Assembly: GCF_014279775.1 (NCBI RefSeq)
Contig: NZ_CP047961.1
Span: 1,922,001-1,986,000 of the forward strand
DNA length: 64,000 bases
Reading direction: 5' to 3'
DNA from: Synechococcus sp. PROS-9-1
Lineage (GTDB): Bacteria > Cyanobacteriota > Cyanobacteriia > PCC-6307 > Cyanobiaceae
The translations under genes were made by a program, and so were the position numbers. Under the pieces are notes generated by a model, which worked only from the letters and a program-made list of their open reading frames with translations, did not search any database and was not told where the DNA came from. Positions 1-8,065 of this stretch are shown in pieces. The number at the start of each line of letters is the position of its first letter. Position 1 is the stretch's first letter.

Positions 1-1445
1 AACAACTTGTCGTGGTCACCAATATCAATGGTGAGATCTTCAATGACCGGAGTCTTTCCATTAGGAGGGTAGAGGTCGGCAGAACGAATCACGATGCTGT
101 TACTTCCAGGAACCACGCGGCTGTTGCTACTAGGAGCCTGCTTGCTCACCTGCTCAATCTTGGTTTGGAATCCCTCGAGACGACTAATCCCTGCAGCGAA
201 CTGAGCAAGTTGCTCAATTCGAGCCACAATAAAGAACAACGATCCCTCCACCATATTGAAAGCAAAGTTGGCCTGATTGAACACGCCAAAATCAATCTCA
301 CCGGCAAAACACACCGGAGCCATCACTAAAAAGGGCAGAAAAACTCCTGCGTAGGAGACCGATCGACGCATGACATCGATGATCACCTGCCAAATGATCA
401 GGAGGTTGAAGTTTTTAACAACCGAGCCAAGACGTCGGTACGACTCTTGCTTTTCTTGCCCCTCCCCCGAGTAAAAAGCGATCGATTCAGCGTTGTCCCT
501 GATATGAAACAAGCCATAGCGGAAATCAGCTTCATAGCGAAGCTGATCGTAATTAATTCTGACCAGGTTTCGTCCTGAAACAATCAGCAAAGTTGTGGCA
601 ACTGCTGAATAGCCAAACAAGGTGAAAGTAAGCCTTGAACTGATACTCCATAGCACTAAGATATTGAGCGAAAATGTTAGAAGCGCATCAAAGAGGCCCA
701 GAGCAAGGCTTAAGCTTTGTGCCGTGAAAGACTCCGTATCTTGAGTAATTCTCTGGTCAGGGTTATCAACATCAGTTTCGTCTTCACTATTAGGGTTGAG
801 AACATAATAAGCCTTATTTTTCATGTAATCGCCAATCAACGATTTAGACAGCCACTCTCTCCAAATAATCCCCAGCTTTGCGGTGATATAAACCTGAGTC
901 ACCCGAATCGGAAGGGCGATCACAAAACAGGCCCCATAAATTGCCAATCGTCCATAAAAGCCTCCTTGGTCCTTATCAACCAAGGCATTCGTAATGTCTC
1001 GGTAAATAAATCCAATCCCCGTATTAATTCCGTTAACAGCAAGCAACATGAATACGATCGTCGCTAGCAAGCCCCAATTGAGCCAACGCCGTTGGCGCAA
1101 TTGCTGACGGAAAGCCACGAAACTGGCCAAACCAACCAGAAAGAGCGCCACAAAAGCCACGCCCCACCAACTTGACCAAATCGTGGCGATCGTTCCTGAA
1201 ACACCAGAGAGATATTTCTCCGTTAAGTCCGGCTGAAACCGATCCAGGCTGCGGATCAATGCGGTAAGCACCGCAAGCACCAAACCGCCCACACAAAAGA
1301 GAAGGCACACCAACAGCCAAATGAACTGCCATCCGCTGGCCTGATCAAGCGGCAAAAAGAAGGGTTGGGCCAGGTGACGCAGCTTGGCCAGCTGATTACG
1401 CAGATTTTTAAATGGGCCGTTGCTGGCGAACGAAGACGCTGTCAT
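1..1445 (-). CDS. ABC transporter, fused permease/ATPase of SbmA/BacA (ABC_membrane_2) type, truncated by the window edge
   Basis: The minus frame is open from an ATG at 1445 to the window edge (about 481 codons). It starts MTASSFASNGPF and carries several hydrophobic segments in its first 300 residues. Signature stretches are INTGIGFIYRDITNAL, DNPDQRITQDTESF and RLEGFQTKIEQ. The visible end (VIEDLTIDIGDHDKLLV) leads into the nucleotide-binding domain, so Walker A and B lie outside the window. This matches the cyanobacterial half-transporters related to SbmA/BacA and mycobacterial Rv1819c, inner-membrane importers of peptides, cobalamin or very-long-chain fatty acids. The substrate here is unknown. 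The HIT-family gene lies 25 bp upstream on the same strand, so the two are probably co-transcribed. Confidence 0.85.
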   Translation of the reverse strand, partial: MTASSFASNGPFKNLRNQLAKLRHLAQPFFLPLDQASGWQFIWLLVCLLFCVGGLVLAVLTALIRSLDRFQPDLTEKYLSGVSGTIATIWSSWWGVAFVALFLVGLASFVAFRQQLRQRRWLNWGLLATIVFMLLAVNGINTGIGFIYRDITNALVDKDQGGFYGRLAIYGACFVIALPIRVTQVYITAKLGIIWREWLSKSLIGDYMKNKAYYVLNPNSEDETDVDNPDQRITQDTESFTAQSLSLALGLFDALLTFSLNILVLWSISSRLTFTLFGYSAVATTLLIVSGRNLVRINYDQLRYEADFRYGLFHIRDNAESIAFYSGEGQEKQESYRRLGSVVKNFNLLIIWQVIIDVMRRSVSYAGVFLPFLVMAPVCFAGEIDFGVFNQANFAFNMVEGSLFFIVARIEQLAQFAAGISRLEGFQTKIEQVSKQAPSSNSRVVPGSNSIVIRSADLYPPNGKTPVIEDLTIDIGDHDKL

Positions 1446-1470
1446 GACCCCATTCTCACAAGCCAAACCT

Positions 1471-1812
1471 TCATCCGGGAGGCCAATCCAGGGAACGCCC
1501 ACCAATCACATGGACGTGCAGGTGGAACACGGTCTGACCTGCACCCTCTCCGCTGTTAATCACCGTTCGCCAATCCCTTAATCCTTCTTGCTTAGCAACC
1601 TTCGCAGCCACCACCAACAGATGCCCAAGCAGCTCCTCATCCGCTATCTCCGCTTCGCGCAAGCTCTCTAGTGGTTTGCGTGGAATCACCAGCACATGGA
1701 CAGGAGCGGCCGGAGCAACGTCACGGAATGCCAAACAGCTGTCATCGCTGTACACCTCATCGCAGGGAATCTCTCCACGCAAGATGCGGGCAAAAATCGT
1801 GTCACCAGCCAT
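1471..1812 (-). CDS. HIT (histidine triad) family nucleotide-binding protein
   Basis: About 113 residues, the usual length for HINT-branch proteins. The start DTIFARILRGEIPCDEVYSD and the C-terminal triad HLHVHVIGG are diagnostic. HINT proteins are small cytosolic hydrolases of nucleoside phosphoramidates and acyl-AMPs. I place the start at the ATG at 1812 (MAGDTIF), because family members begin there and the six residues upstream are not conserved. It precedes the ABC transporter gene in the same direction with a short gap. The physiological substrate cannot be read from sequence. Confidence 0.93.
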   Translation of the reverse strand: MAGDTIFARILRGEIPCDEVYSDDSCLAFRDVAPAAPVHVLVIPRKPLESLREAEIADEELLGHLLVVAAKVAKQEGLRDWRTVINSGEGAGQTVFHLHVHVIGGRSLDWPPG

Positions 1813-1881
1813 GGTCACAACCCTGGGCAAAACAGTGGATGAGACGGGTGGGGCATCAGATGCTTACCCCGCAACCATCCA

Positions 1882-3453
1882 ATGCTGGCACGCTGCTCAA
1901 GTGCATCCATTCAAGGAATGGAGGCGCTTCCCGTCACGGTGGAAGTGGATCTAGCCCCAGGGCTACCCGGCTTGCAGCTTGTGGGACTTCCAGATGCTGC
2001 CATTCAAGAATCGCGCGAACGCGTTCGGGCAGCGCTGCGCAACAGCGGCTTTCGCGGGCCCCTCGTTCGGGTCATCGTCAATCTGGCACCAGCGGATCGA
2101 CGCAAGGAGGGGCCCGCCTTCGATCTCCCGATCGCGCTGGCCTTGCTCGTCGCCAGCGGGCAGCTTGATCCCCAAAAGCTAGAGGGGCTGTGCTGCGCCG
2201 GAGAACTGGGCCTGGATGGAAGCTTGAGGCCATGCCGCGGCATTCTGGCGATGGCCTGCCAAGCGAAGATCCAGCAAGCCAAGGCGTTTGTGGTGCCATC
2301 CGCCAATGCGGCAGAAGCGGCTCTGGTGGCCGGACTCCCCATCGTGAGCGCCCAAACGCTTGGGCAACTCGTTGAGCAGTTACGACATGGCATCGAGCAC
2401 AACTGTTTTGCTCCATCCAAAAGGGACGAACCTGCAAGGACAACTAGTCCTTGCAGCGCATCAGCCCCTCTATCGGCAGCACCCCTCAAGATTCAGCATT
2501 TCGCCCGAAAGGCACTGGCGATTGCTGCCGCAGGCGGGCATCACCTCCTGATGGTGGGGCCTCCTGGCTGTGGCAAAACGATGTTGGCGCGCCAGCTCCC
2601 CAAGATTCTTCCGCCATTGAGCGACTCAGAGGCTCTAGAGCTCACCCGGCTTCAATCCATTGCTGGCACGCTCGGCAGCGTGACAAGCCTGATTCAACAA
2701 CGACCGTTCCGTGCACCGCATCACAGCATCACGGCAGCGGGACTTCTCGGCGGAGGCATCAACCCTCGCCCCGGTGAATTGAGCCTGGCCCACGGAGGCG
2801 TGCTGTTTCTCGATGAGCTAACTGAGTTTCCGAGATCCATCCTCGATCAGTTGCGTCAGCCTCTTGAGGAGGGGGTTCTCTGGATCAGCCGAGCCCGTTT
2901 GCGCTGCTCATTCCCCTGCAGGGTGACCCTGGTGGCTGCCACCAATCCCTGCCCTTGCGGCTGGCATGGTGATCCTTCCAACCGCTGCCGTTGTTCGGAA
3001 CTTCAACGACAGCGCTACTGGAACCGTTTATCCGGTCCATTTTTAGATCGCCTCGATCTTCAATGCCGCCTCGAACCTGTGCCGACAGGCCAACTACGCC
3101 AGTGCTTCAAAACAACGGATCCTCCAACAGAGACTCAAACGGAAGCCAGCTTCTCCCCTGAAGCCATCCAGGCTGCGCGACTCCAAATGTGTCAACGCAA
3201 CCCTGGCGGCCAACTCAACAGCCAACTCAGCGCGCTGGAGCTCGGGCGCTACGGCCAGGTTGAAGAACGAGCCTTTCAATTCTGGGAGCAGGTGGTGGCG
3301 AAACGGCAGCTGAGCATGCGCAGCAGCTTGAGGCTTCTGCGCGTTGCCCGAACCATTGCCGACTTAGAAGCTGTACCCAAGGTGGGCGAACAACAGCTGG
3401 CAGAAGCGATCTGCTTCCGCAGCTATGACCACCCGCCCAGAGCGAATGCTTGA
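1882..3453 (+). CDS. comM: YifB/ComM-family Mg-chelatase-like AAA+ ATPase
   Basis: 523 residues. The N-terminal ChlI-like domain has the family start (VTVEVDLAPGLPGLQLVGLP, then RVRAALRNSGF). The AAA+ core has Walker A GPPGCGKT at about residue 226, an FRAPHHSITAAGLLGGG segment and Walker B VLFLDELTEF. A cysteine-rich stretch NPCPCGWHGDPSNRCRC follows, then the C-terminal Mg-chelatase domain. ComM is a hexameric branch-migration helicase that helps integrate foreign DNA during natural transformation. Other YifB members are less well studied. The gene diverges from the HIT gene. Its presence is consistent with transformability but does not prove it. Confidence 0.93.
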   Translation: MLARCSSASIQGMEALPVTVEVDLAPGLPGLQLVGLPDAAIQESRERVRAALRNSGFRGPLVRVIVNLAPADRRKEGPAFDLPIALALLVASGQLDPQKLEGLCCAGELGLDGSLRPCRGILAMACQAKIQQAKAFVVPSANAAEAALVAGLPIVSAQTLGQLVEQLRHGIEHNCFAPSKRDEPARTTSPCSASAPLSAAPLKIQHFARKALAIAAAGGHHLLMVGPPGCGKTMLARQLPKILPPLSDSEALELTRLQSIAGTLGSVTSLIQQRPFRAPHHSITAAGLLGGGINPRPGELSLAHGGVLFLDELTEFPRSILDQLRQPLEEGVLWISRARLRCSFPCRVTLVAATNPCPCGWHGDPSNRCRCSELQRQRYWNRLSGPFLDRLDLQCRLEPVPTGQLRQCFKTTDPPTETQTEASFSPEAIQAARLQMCQRNPGGQLNSQLSALELGRYGQVEERAFQFWEQVVAKRQLSMRSSLRLLRVARTIADLEAVPKVGEQQLAEAICFRSYDHPPRANA

Positions 3454-3465
3454 GCCGATCGCCGC

Positions 3466-3612
3466 TTAACGCGATCCATGCTGAGGAATATCTTTGTAGG
3501 GCTGGAATCCAATCGGAGGGGGAACAGTCCTCTTTTCCTCACTTGGATTACCAAAAGCATGAGACAGGGTTTCTGCAAACCATTCGCGAAGCGAATTAAA
3601 CATGAATGCCAT
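3466..3612 (-). CDS. small conserved hypothetical protein, 48 aa
   Basis: An ATG-started frame reading MAFMFNSLREWFAETLSHAF, then NPSEEKRTVPPPIGFQPYKDIPQHGSR and a TAA. The N-terminal half could form an amphipathic helix, and the C-terminal half is proline-rich and basic. There is no signal peptide or known motif. It lies between the end of comM (convergent) and rpsU on the same strand. The coding call rests on sensible amino acid usage and the fit to the gap. The function is unknown, and MFNSLREW at 3603 is an alternative start. Confidence 0.6.
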   Translation of the reverse strand: MAFMFNSLREWFAETLSHAFGNPSEEKRTVPPPIGFQPYKDIPQHGSR

Positions 3613-3653
3613 GGTGAGTCACATTCGAGATGCTTCTAGTCTCGTTAGGCACT

Positions 3654-3701
3654 CAAAAAAAAGAACCAGTCGAAATACCGATCCTTCGATATTTCGACTG
3701 G
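3654..3701 (-). terminator. rho-independent terminator of rpsU
   Basis: Perfect 12-bp inverted repeat (arms 3666-3677 and 3690-3701, CCAGTCGAAATA and its complement) around a 12-nt loop. On the minus strand it is followed by a run of eight T residues. It lies 33 bp past the rpsU stop, in the correct orientation. Confidence 0.9.
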
Positions 3702-3734
3702 ACACGGCGGTCTAAAGCTGAAAGTGCAGCCTGA

Positions 3735-3905
3735 TCAACGACGACGACGACGCTGCTGCGCTTTGCGCTTGTACTTCTCGATTGGAGTCTCGTGATGGCG
3801 GAGACGCTTGAGATCCGCAAAGATCCCGGCCTTGGAGACCTGACGCTTAAAGCGACGCAAGGCAGATTCGATGCCTTCGTTTTCTCCAACCGTGACCTGA
3901 GTCAT
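3735..3905 (-). CDS. rpsU: 30S ribosomal protein S21
   Basis: 56 residues, [20 protein letters not shown], then [17 protein letters not shown] and a basic tail ending QQRRRRR. This matches bacterial S21 in length and motif. S21 sits on the platform of the 30S subunit near the anti-Shine-Dalgarno region and aids initiation. The gene is monocistronic, with its own strong terminator downstream. Confidence 0.97.
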   Translation of the reverse strand: MTQVTVGENEGIESALRRFKRQVSKAGIFADLKRLRHHETPIEKYKRKAQQRRRRR

Positions 3906-3958
3906 TCAACAAGCAAGGATTTCCAGCTAAGTAATGTAGCAAGCGATCGGCAAATCTC

Positions 3959-4537
3959 TCAAAGAGCGTCGGGCGATCCAGGCATGCCATCCCGATAGAC
4001 ATAAAGATGTCCCAGCGTGCGCTTGCCGTATTGACGCCTCATAAGCTTCCAGCCTGGTTCAAGATTCAGCTTGAGGAAACCGTTTCCAGGCCCTCCTGAG
4101 CGAGCCACCACCATGGTGGGGCGGTAGGCATCACGCGTCGGGACGGCCAAGAGCTCGATATCGGCACCACTTTTGACCACGGAGAGTCGATAATGCGTTC
4201 CAAGGTCATCGCCTCCAATGCGCAAGGAATAACCATTGCCATCGATGTAGCGGTTACAGATTCCGGTGAAGTCAAAACTGGCCAACAGGGGATCAACCAC
4301 TGCAGGGGAAGCTCCTGACACAGCAAAACAAGGTCGGGCACTGGTCCGCTGCTCATAAATGTTCAGCTGAGAGCGTGCACTCTTACCGATTGGGGCCGAC
4401 ACCATCACGAATTGGCTTTCGTCGACGTCTGCAGCAGTGAAGACAGAGCCTTGAGCTTTCGCTACTTGCGGCAGACCTGAGGCCACAGCGGCCGTAAACA
4501 CAGCAAAAGCAACAGCAGCGTTCCAAGGACGGCCCAT
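3959..4537 (-). CDS. secreted DUF3747-like cyanobacterial protein
   Basis: 192 residues from the ATG at 4537. An N-terminal signal peptide (MGRPWNAAVAFAVFTAAVASG, cleavage near AKAQG) indicates export. The mature part contains SARPCFAVSG, FDFTGICNRYIDGNGYSLRIGG and the end motif GHLYVYRDGMPG, which resembles the DUF3747 family of cyanobacteria as I remember it. Two cysteines in the mature part could form a disulfide. The function is unknown. It reads away from def and the small membrane gene on the same strand after a 60-bp gap. Confidence 0.8.
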   Translation of the reverse strand: MGRPWNAAVAFAVFTAAVASGLPQVAKAQGSVFTAADVDESQFVMVSAPIGKSARSQLNIYEQRTSARPCFAVSGASPAVVDPLLASFDFTGICNRYIDGNGYSLRIGGDDLGTHYRLSVVKSGADIELLAVPTRDAYRPTMVVARSGGPGNGFLKLNLEPGWKLMRRQYGKRTLGHLYVYRDGMPGSPDAL

Positions 4538-4596
4538 CAATCAAATCCGATCGTTAAAGGGATCGTATTAGTCCCTTTGGGTCCGAGCACGTTCCC

Positions 4597-4794
4597 TCAG
4601 GCCGGTTTGTTGAGACGAATCGCGACCAAAAGTGACCCAAGCGTCGCCGGAAGACTGAAACCAAGGATCCATCGCGTTGGATTAACGCCCAGATCAGGAT
4701 CTCCGTAGGCCAATTCGAAAACACAGCCTGTGGCAGCGATTCCGAGCACACAGGCGAGGGCCAGGAACAGTCCAGAAAGGGGTTTCATCGGCAT
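4597..4794 (-). CDS. small two-helix membrane protein, 65 aa
   Basis: MPMKPLSGLFLALACVLGIA, then a short loop (YGDPDLGVNPTRW) and a second hydrophobic segment (ILGFSLPATLGSLLVAI) ending RLNKPA. The pattern predicts two membrane helices with both ends on the positive-inside face. It starts only 4 bp after the def stop codon, so it is almost certainly translated from the def transcript. I do not recognise a family. Confidence 0.65.
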   Translation of the reverse strand: MPMKPLSGLFLALACVLGIAATGCVFELAYGDPDLGVNPTRWILGFSLPATLGSLLVAIRLNKPA

Positions 4795-4798
4795 CGGT

Positions 4799-5407
4799 TT
4801 AAGGCGTCATGGGGCGCACGTCCGCTGCAAGGAAGCCATGGTCCATGAGCTCCTTATTAAGGCCACTGGAATCGGTCACACGATCCACAAACAGCACCCC
4901 GCGGAGATGGTCCATCTCATGCTGAATGCAACGCGCCATCAGACCGTCAGCCTTCATGGTGCGGGGTCGCCCCATCTCATCCCTGAAACTCAATTGAATG
5001 GCCGTCGGACGGACCACATCGAGATAGACCCCTGGGATGCTTAGGCAGCCCTCCTCGTAAGTATCAACCGATGCGCTGCAGGTTGTGATTTCAGGATTAA
5101 TCAGCACAAGAGGTGGGGTGCTTGGTGTCTCAAGGTCGAGGTCGATCACCAGCAATTGCTGATGCACCCCAACCTGAGGTGCCGCTAAGCCGATGCCATG
5201 GGCGGTATACATGCTGCGCAACATGTCGCGAGCCAAGTCGCGCACGCGCTCGTCAACCTTGCCAATCCGGCGAGCATCACCCCGTAATGCGTCGTCGCCA
5301 AGGGTATGAATATTGAGAGGAGCACTCTCTAAAGGCTCCTTAGGCACGGCAATTGAGGAGCTGCTTTTCTCAGCCGATCGTGCCAACTGGGCGAAGCTCC
5401 TAGCCAC
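4799..5407 (-). CDS. def: peptide deformylase
   Basis: 202 residues with all three deformylase motifs: GIGLAAPQVG (about residue 71), EEGCLSIPG (about 118, with the metal-ligand Cys) and QHEMDHLRG (about 162, with the two His ligands and the catalytic Glu). The enzyme removes the N-formyl group from nascent proteins. It starts with GTG at 5407 (MARSFAQLAR). The roughly 30-residue N-terminal extension before the core is usual in marine picocyanobacteria. It is divergent from the S9 peptidase gene with a 65-bp gap. Confidence 0.96.
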   Translation of the reverse strand: MARSFAQLARSAEKSSSSIAVPKEPLESAPLNIHTLGDDALRGDARRIGKVDERVRDLARDMLRSMYTAHGIGLAAPQVGVHQQLLVIDLDLETPSTPPLVLINPEITTCSASVDTYEEGCLSIPGVYLDVVRPTAIQLSFRDEMGRPRTMKADGLMARCIQHEMDHLRGVLFVDRVTDSSGLNKELMDHGFLAADVRPMTP

Positions 5408-5472
5408 AACCCCTCCTACCTTGATGTTGTGCTGATCTTAGGCAGACCTGATCTCTGCTGGATCCGTTCGAC

Positions 5473-7386
5473 ATGCCTCTGCAACAGCCCCTGCCCGCCA
5501 CGACCGCCCTCGGACGCACTCCGGTGCTGCGAGCCCCGCAACTGCTTGGGGATTGGGTGCTCTGGCTCGAGCAGCGACCCCACGAGAAAGGCCGCACCAC
5601 AGCATTAATCCGCCGCTGGGGGGAAACAGACAGCACACCCCTGGAACTCACGCCAGCACCGATCAATTTGCGCAGCAGAGTGCACGACTACGGGGGAGCG
5701 CCGCTGACGGCGACCCTCACGGAAGGAACACTCCAGCTGGTTTGGGTCGATGACGATGACTGTTGCCTCTGGTTCCAAGCCTGGACAGGACTGAATGGGG
5801 CTAACGCCCAATCGCTGCAAGCCATAGCCAGCCCCCAGAGGCTCACCTCCCCCAGCGACAGCGCGCTGGGGGGCGGCGTGATCGACCATGCCCGCTCTCG
5901 ATGGTTGGGCGTCATCGAGGAAGCCGGTTGTGATCGCTTGGTGAGCGTGGCCCTCGATCAAGGCCATCAAACCCCTGTTGTTATGCATCAGCCGGCTGAT
6001 TTCGCGGGCTATCTCGCCCTCAGCTCAGATGGAGCCCAGCTTGCTTGGGTGGAATGGCAGCAACCCTCTATGCCCTGGGATTGCTCCCAGCTCGTTCTGG
6101 CGCGGCTTACGACCTCTGGAGCACTGGAGGATTGCCACGTGATCGCCGGCGGTGAACCATCACAGCCTCAGGGGATCTCAGTGTTTCAGCCCCAATGGCT
6201 GCCGGATGGAAGCCTCGTCGTGGCAGAGGACAGCAGCGGCTGGTGGAATCTGATGCGCCATCCCAGCGCAGAGAACTTAAGCAGCCACTGGCAACGTCTC
6301 TGGCCGATGGCCAAGGAGACGGCCATGCCCCAGTGGGTGTTTGGGATGAGTACCACTGCTTGGGATGGGGACAAGCTGTTAGCGGCCGTCTGCGATCAAG
6401 GGGAATGGCAGTTGCAACGGCTTGGGCTCGACGGCTCGGCAGAGAGGGTGGACCAACCCTTCAACGATCTCGCCGATTTGAACGCATCGAATGGCAGGGC
6501 TGTTGCGATCACGAGCAACAGCACCACAGGCCAAGGGCTTCTGGAGCTCAACTTGGGCTTAGGGACCTGGCAACACACTCCAGCCGCCGCCGCAGCCATG
6601 GAGGTCAACGAGATCAGCGTGGGGCAACCCTTGTGGTTCGACGGGTCTGGCGGGCAACGCACCCATGCCTGGTATTACCCCCCAATCGGGGGAGCAGATG
6701 CGTCATCCCCCCTGCTGGTGAAGAGTCACAGCGGCCCTTCGTCGATGGCCCGCCGCGGCCTCAGCCTCGCGATTCAGTTCTGGACCTCCCGGGGCTGGGG
6801 AGTGGTGGATGTGAATTACGGGGGGTCCACAGGATTTGGCCGGACCTACCGCGAGCGGCTGCAGGGGGGTTGGGGCGTGGTGGATGTCAACGATTGCGCA
6901 GCAGCAGCCAAAACGTTGATTGCTGCGAAGCATGCCGATCCGAACCGCATCGCCATCGAAGGGGGAAGCGCCGGTGGCTTCACCACGCTGGCCTGCCTCT
7001 GCTTCACCAATGTGTTCCGCGCTGGTGCCTGCCGCTATGCCGTGAGCGATCCCAGCGCTTTAGCCACAGAGACCCATCGTTTTGAAGCCCGCTATCTCGA
7101 TGGACTGATCGGCCCCTGGCCGCAGGAGCGGGATCTTTATGAGCAGCGATCGCCGCTGCGCCATGCACAACAGATCCGCTGTCCTGTGATCTTTTTCCAG
7201 GGCCTCAAAGACAAGGTCGTCCTGCCACAGCAAACCGAACGCATGGCCGATGCTTTACGCCGCAATGCCATCCCAGTGGAAGTGCACACGTTCCCTGAGG
7301 AAGGTCATGGCTTCCGAGATAGCAGCGTGCAGGTAGCCGTTCTGGAGGCAACAGAGCGCTTTTTCCGCCAACACCTCAATTGTTAG
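5473..7386 (+). CDS. S9 (prolyl oligopeptidase family) serine peptidase
   Basis: 637 residues. The N-terminal part is a probable beta-propeller with repeated WV/DG stretches. The C-terminal alpha/beta-hydrolase domain has a GWGVVDVNYGGSTGFGR strand-loop, the nucleophile elbow GGSAGGF (Ser at about residue 498), an acid in FFQGLKDKVVLPQQ and the catalytic His in EEGHGF. These enzymes are cytosolic aminopeptidases or oligopeptidases of the acylaminoacyl-peptidase type. No signal peptide is visible. Its 3' end overlaps the convergent aldolase gene by 11 bp. Confidence 0.92.
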   Translation: MPLQQPLPATTALGRTPVLRAPQLLGDWVLWLEQRPHEKGRTTALIRRWGETDSTPLELTPAPINLRSRVHDYGGAPLTATLTEGTLQLVWVDDDDCCLWFQAWTGLNGANAQSLQAIASPQRLTSPSDSALGGGVIDHARSRWLGVIEEAGCDRLVSVALDQGHQTPVVMHQPADFAGYLALSSDGAQLAWVEWQQPSMPWDCSQLVLARLTTSGALEDCHVIAGGEPSQPQGISVFQPQWLPDGSLVVAEDSSGWWNLMRHPSAENLSSHWQRLWPMAKETAMPQWVFGMSTTAWDGDKLLAAVCDQGEWQLQRLGLDGSAERVDQPFNDLADLNASNGRAVAITSNSTTGQGLLELNLGLGTWQHTPAAAAAMEVNEISVGQPLWFDGSGGQRTHAWYYPPIGGADASSPLLVKSHSGPSSMARRGLSLAIQFWTSRGWGVVDVNYGGSTGFGRTYRERLQGGWGVVDVNDCAAAAKTLIAAKHADPNRIAIEGGSAGGFTTLACLCFTNVFRAGACRYAVSDPSALATETHRFEARYLDGLIGPWPQERDLYEQRSPLRHAQQIRCPVIFFQGLKDKVVLPQQTERMADALRRNAIPVEVHTFPEEGHGFRDSSVQVAVLEATERFFRQHLNC

Positions 7387-8065
7387 AGGCTTGGCCATAT
7401 CCCAACCCACGGAACTGGCGATGCACCTCTTCCATTTGTGATGACGACAACAGCGGCGGCTCCCCAAGCTGCAGAGCTTGCAAATACATCTGTGCCAGCG
7501 TCTCCACCTCAATGGCAATCTTCAGCGCCTGATCCAGATCCCGTCCCAAACTGACCAATCCATGGTGAGCCAGCAAACAGGCCTGCCGCTCCTGCAATGC
7601 CTGCACCGTATGGGCCGACAGTTCAGCGGTGCCGAAGGTGGCATAGGGAGCACAGCGAATGTCGTCACCACCAGCCACCGCTGTCATGTAGTGGAACGGT
7701 GGAATCCCCCGGTCATGGCAGGCCAGAGCGGTTGCATGAATGGGATGGCAATGCAACACCGCCATGGCATCGGGCCGATCAGCGAAGACATCGGCATGCA
7801 ATCGCCACTCAGAAGAGGGTCTGCGGTCATGGCCAGGGAGCCCGCTTGGCAAAGGTTGGCCGCAAAAATCAATTGCTACCAGATCCTCCGGCTCCATCTG
7901 GTCGTAGGCCAAAGAGCTCGGGGTCACCAACAATCCCCCCTCAATCCGCAACGACAGGTTGCCGGATGTGCCCTGATTCAAGCCGCTGCTGTTCATGGCA
8001 CGGGCCACGCCCACGAGCTCACAGCGCAACGCCCGATCGTTCATCGCGATCCCGGAATCAGCCAC
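7376..8065 (-). CDS. class II aldolase/adducin-family protein, probable 5-(methylthio)ribulose/5-deoxyribulose 1-phosphate aldolase
   Basis: 229 residues. It shows the class II aldolase pattern: QGTSGNLSLR (phosphate-binding loop), SSEWRLH (catalytic Glu), HCHPIHATALA (two zinc His) and LLAHHGLVSLG (third zinc His). The segment AVAGGDDIRCAPYATFGTAE is closer to fuculose-phosphate aldolases than to MtnB dehydratase. The GTG start at 8065 has a GGAG box 10 nt upstream, and an ATG at 8044 is possible. It overlaps the end of mtnA, so the two are translationally linked. Known biology: in the DHAP shunt, MtnA plus a class II aldolase turn salvaged methylthioribose- or deoxyribose-1-phosphate into DHAP and an aldehyde. 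The substrate here is inferred from context only. Confidence 0.8.
   Translation of the reverse strand: MADSGIAMNDRALRCELVGVARAMNSSGLNQGTSGNLSLRIEGGLLVTPSSLAYDQMEPEDLVAIDFCGQPLPSGLPGHDRRPSSEWRLHADVFADRPDAMAVLHCHPIHATALACHDRGIPPFHYMTAVAGGDDIRCAPYATFGTAELSAHTVQALQERQACLLAHHGLVSLGRDLDQALKIAIEVETLAQMYLQALQLGEPPLLSSSQMEEVHRQFRGLGYGQASNN

Noticed and set aside
6195-7085. A 296-codon plus-strand frame.
   Set aside because: Out-of-frame shadow of the S9 peptidase. Its composition (Arg/Gly/His-rich) is not protein-like, and the real frame contains the catalytic motifs.
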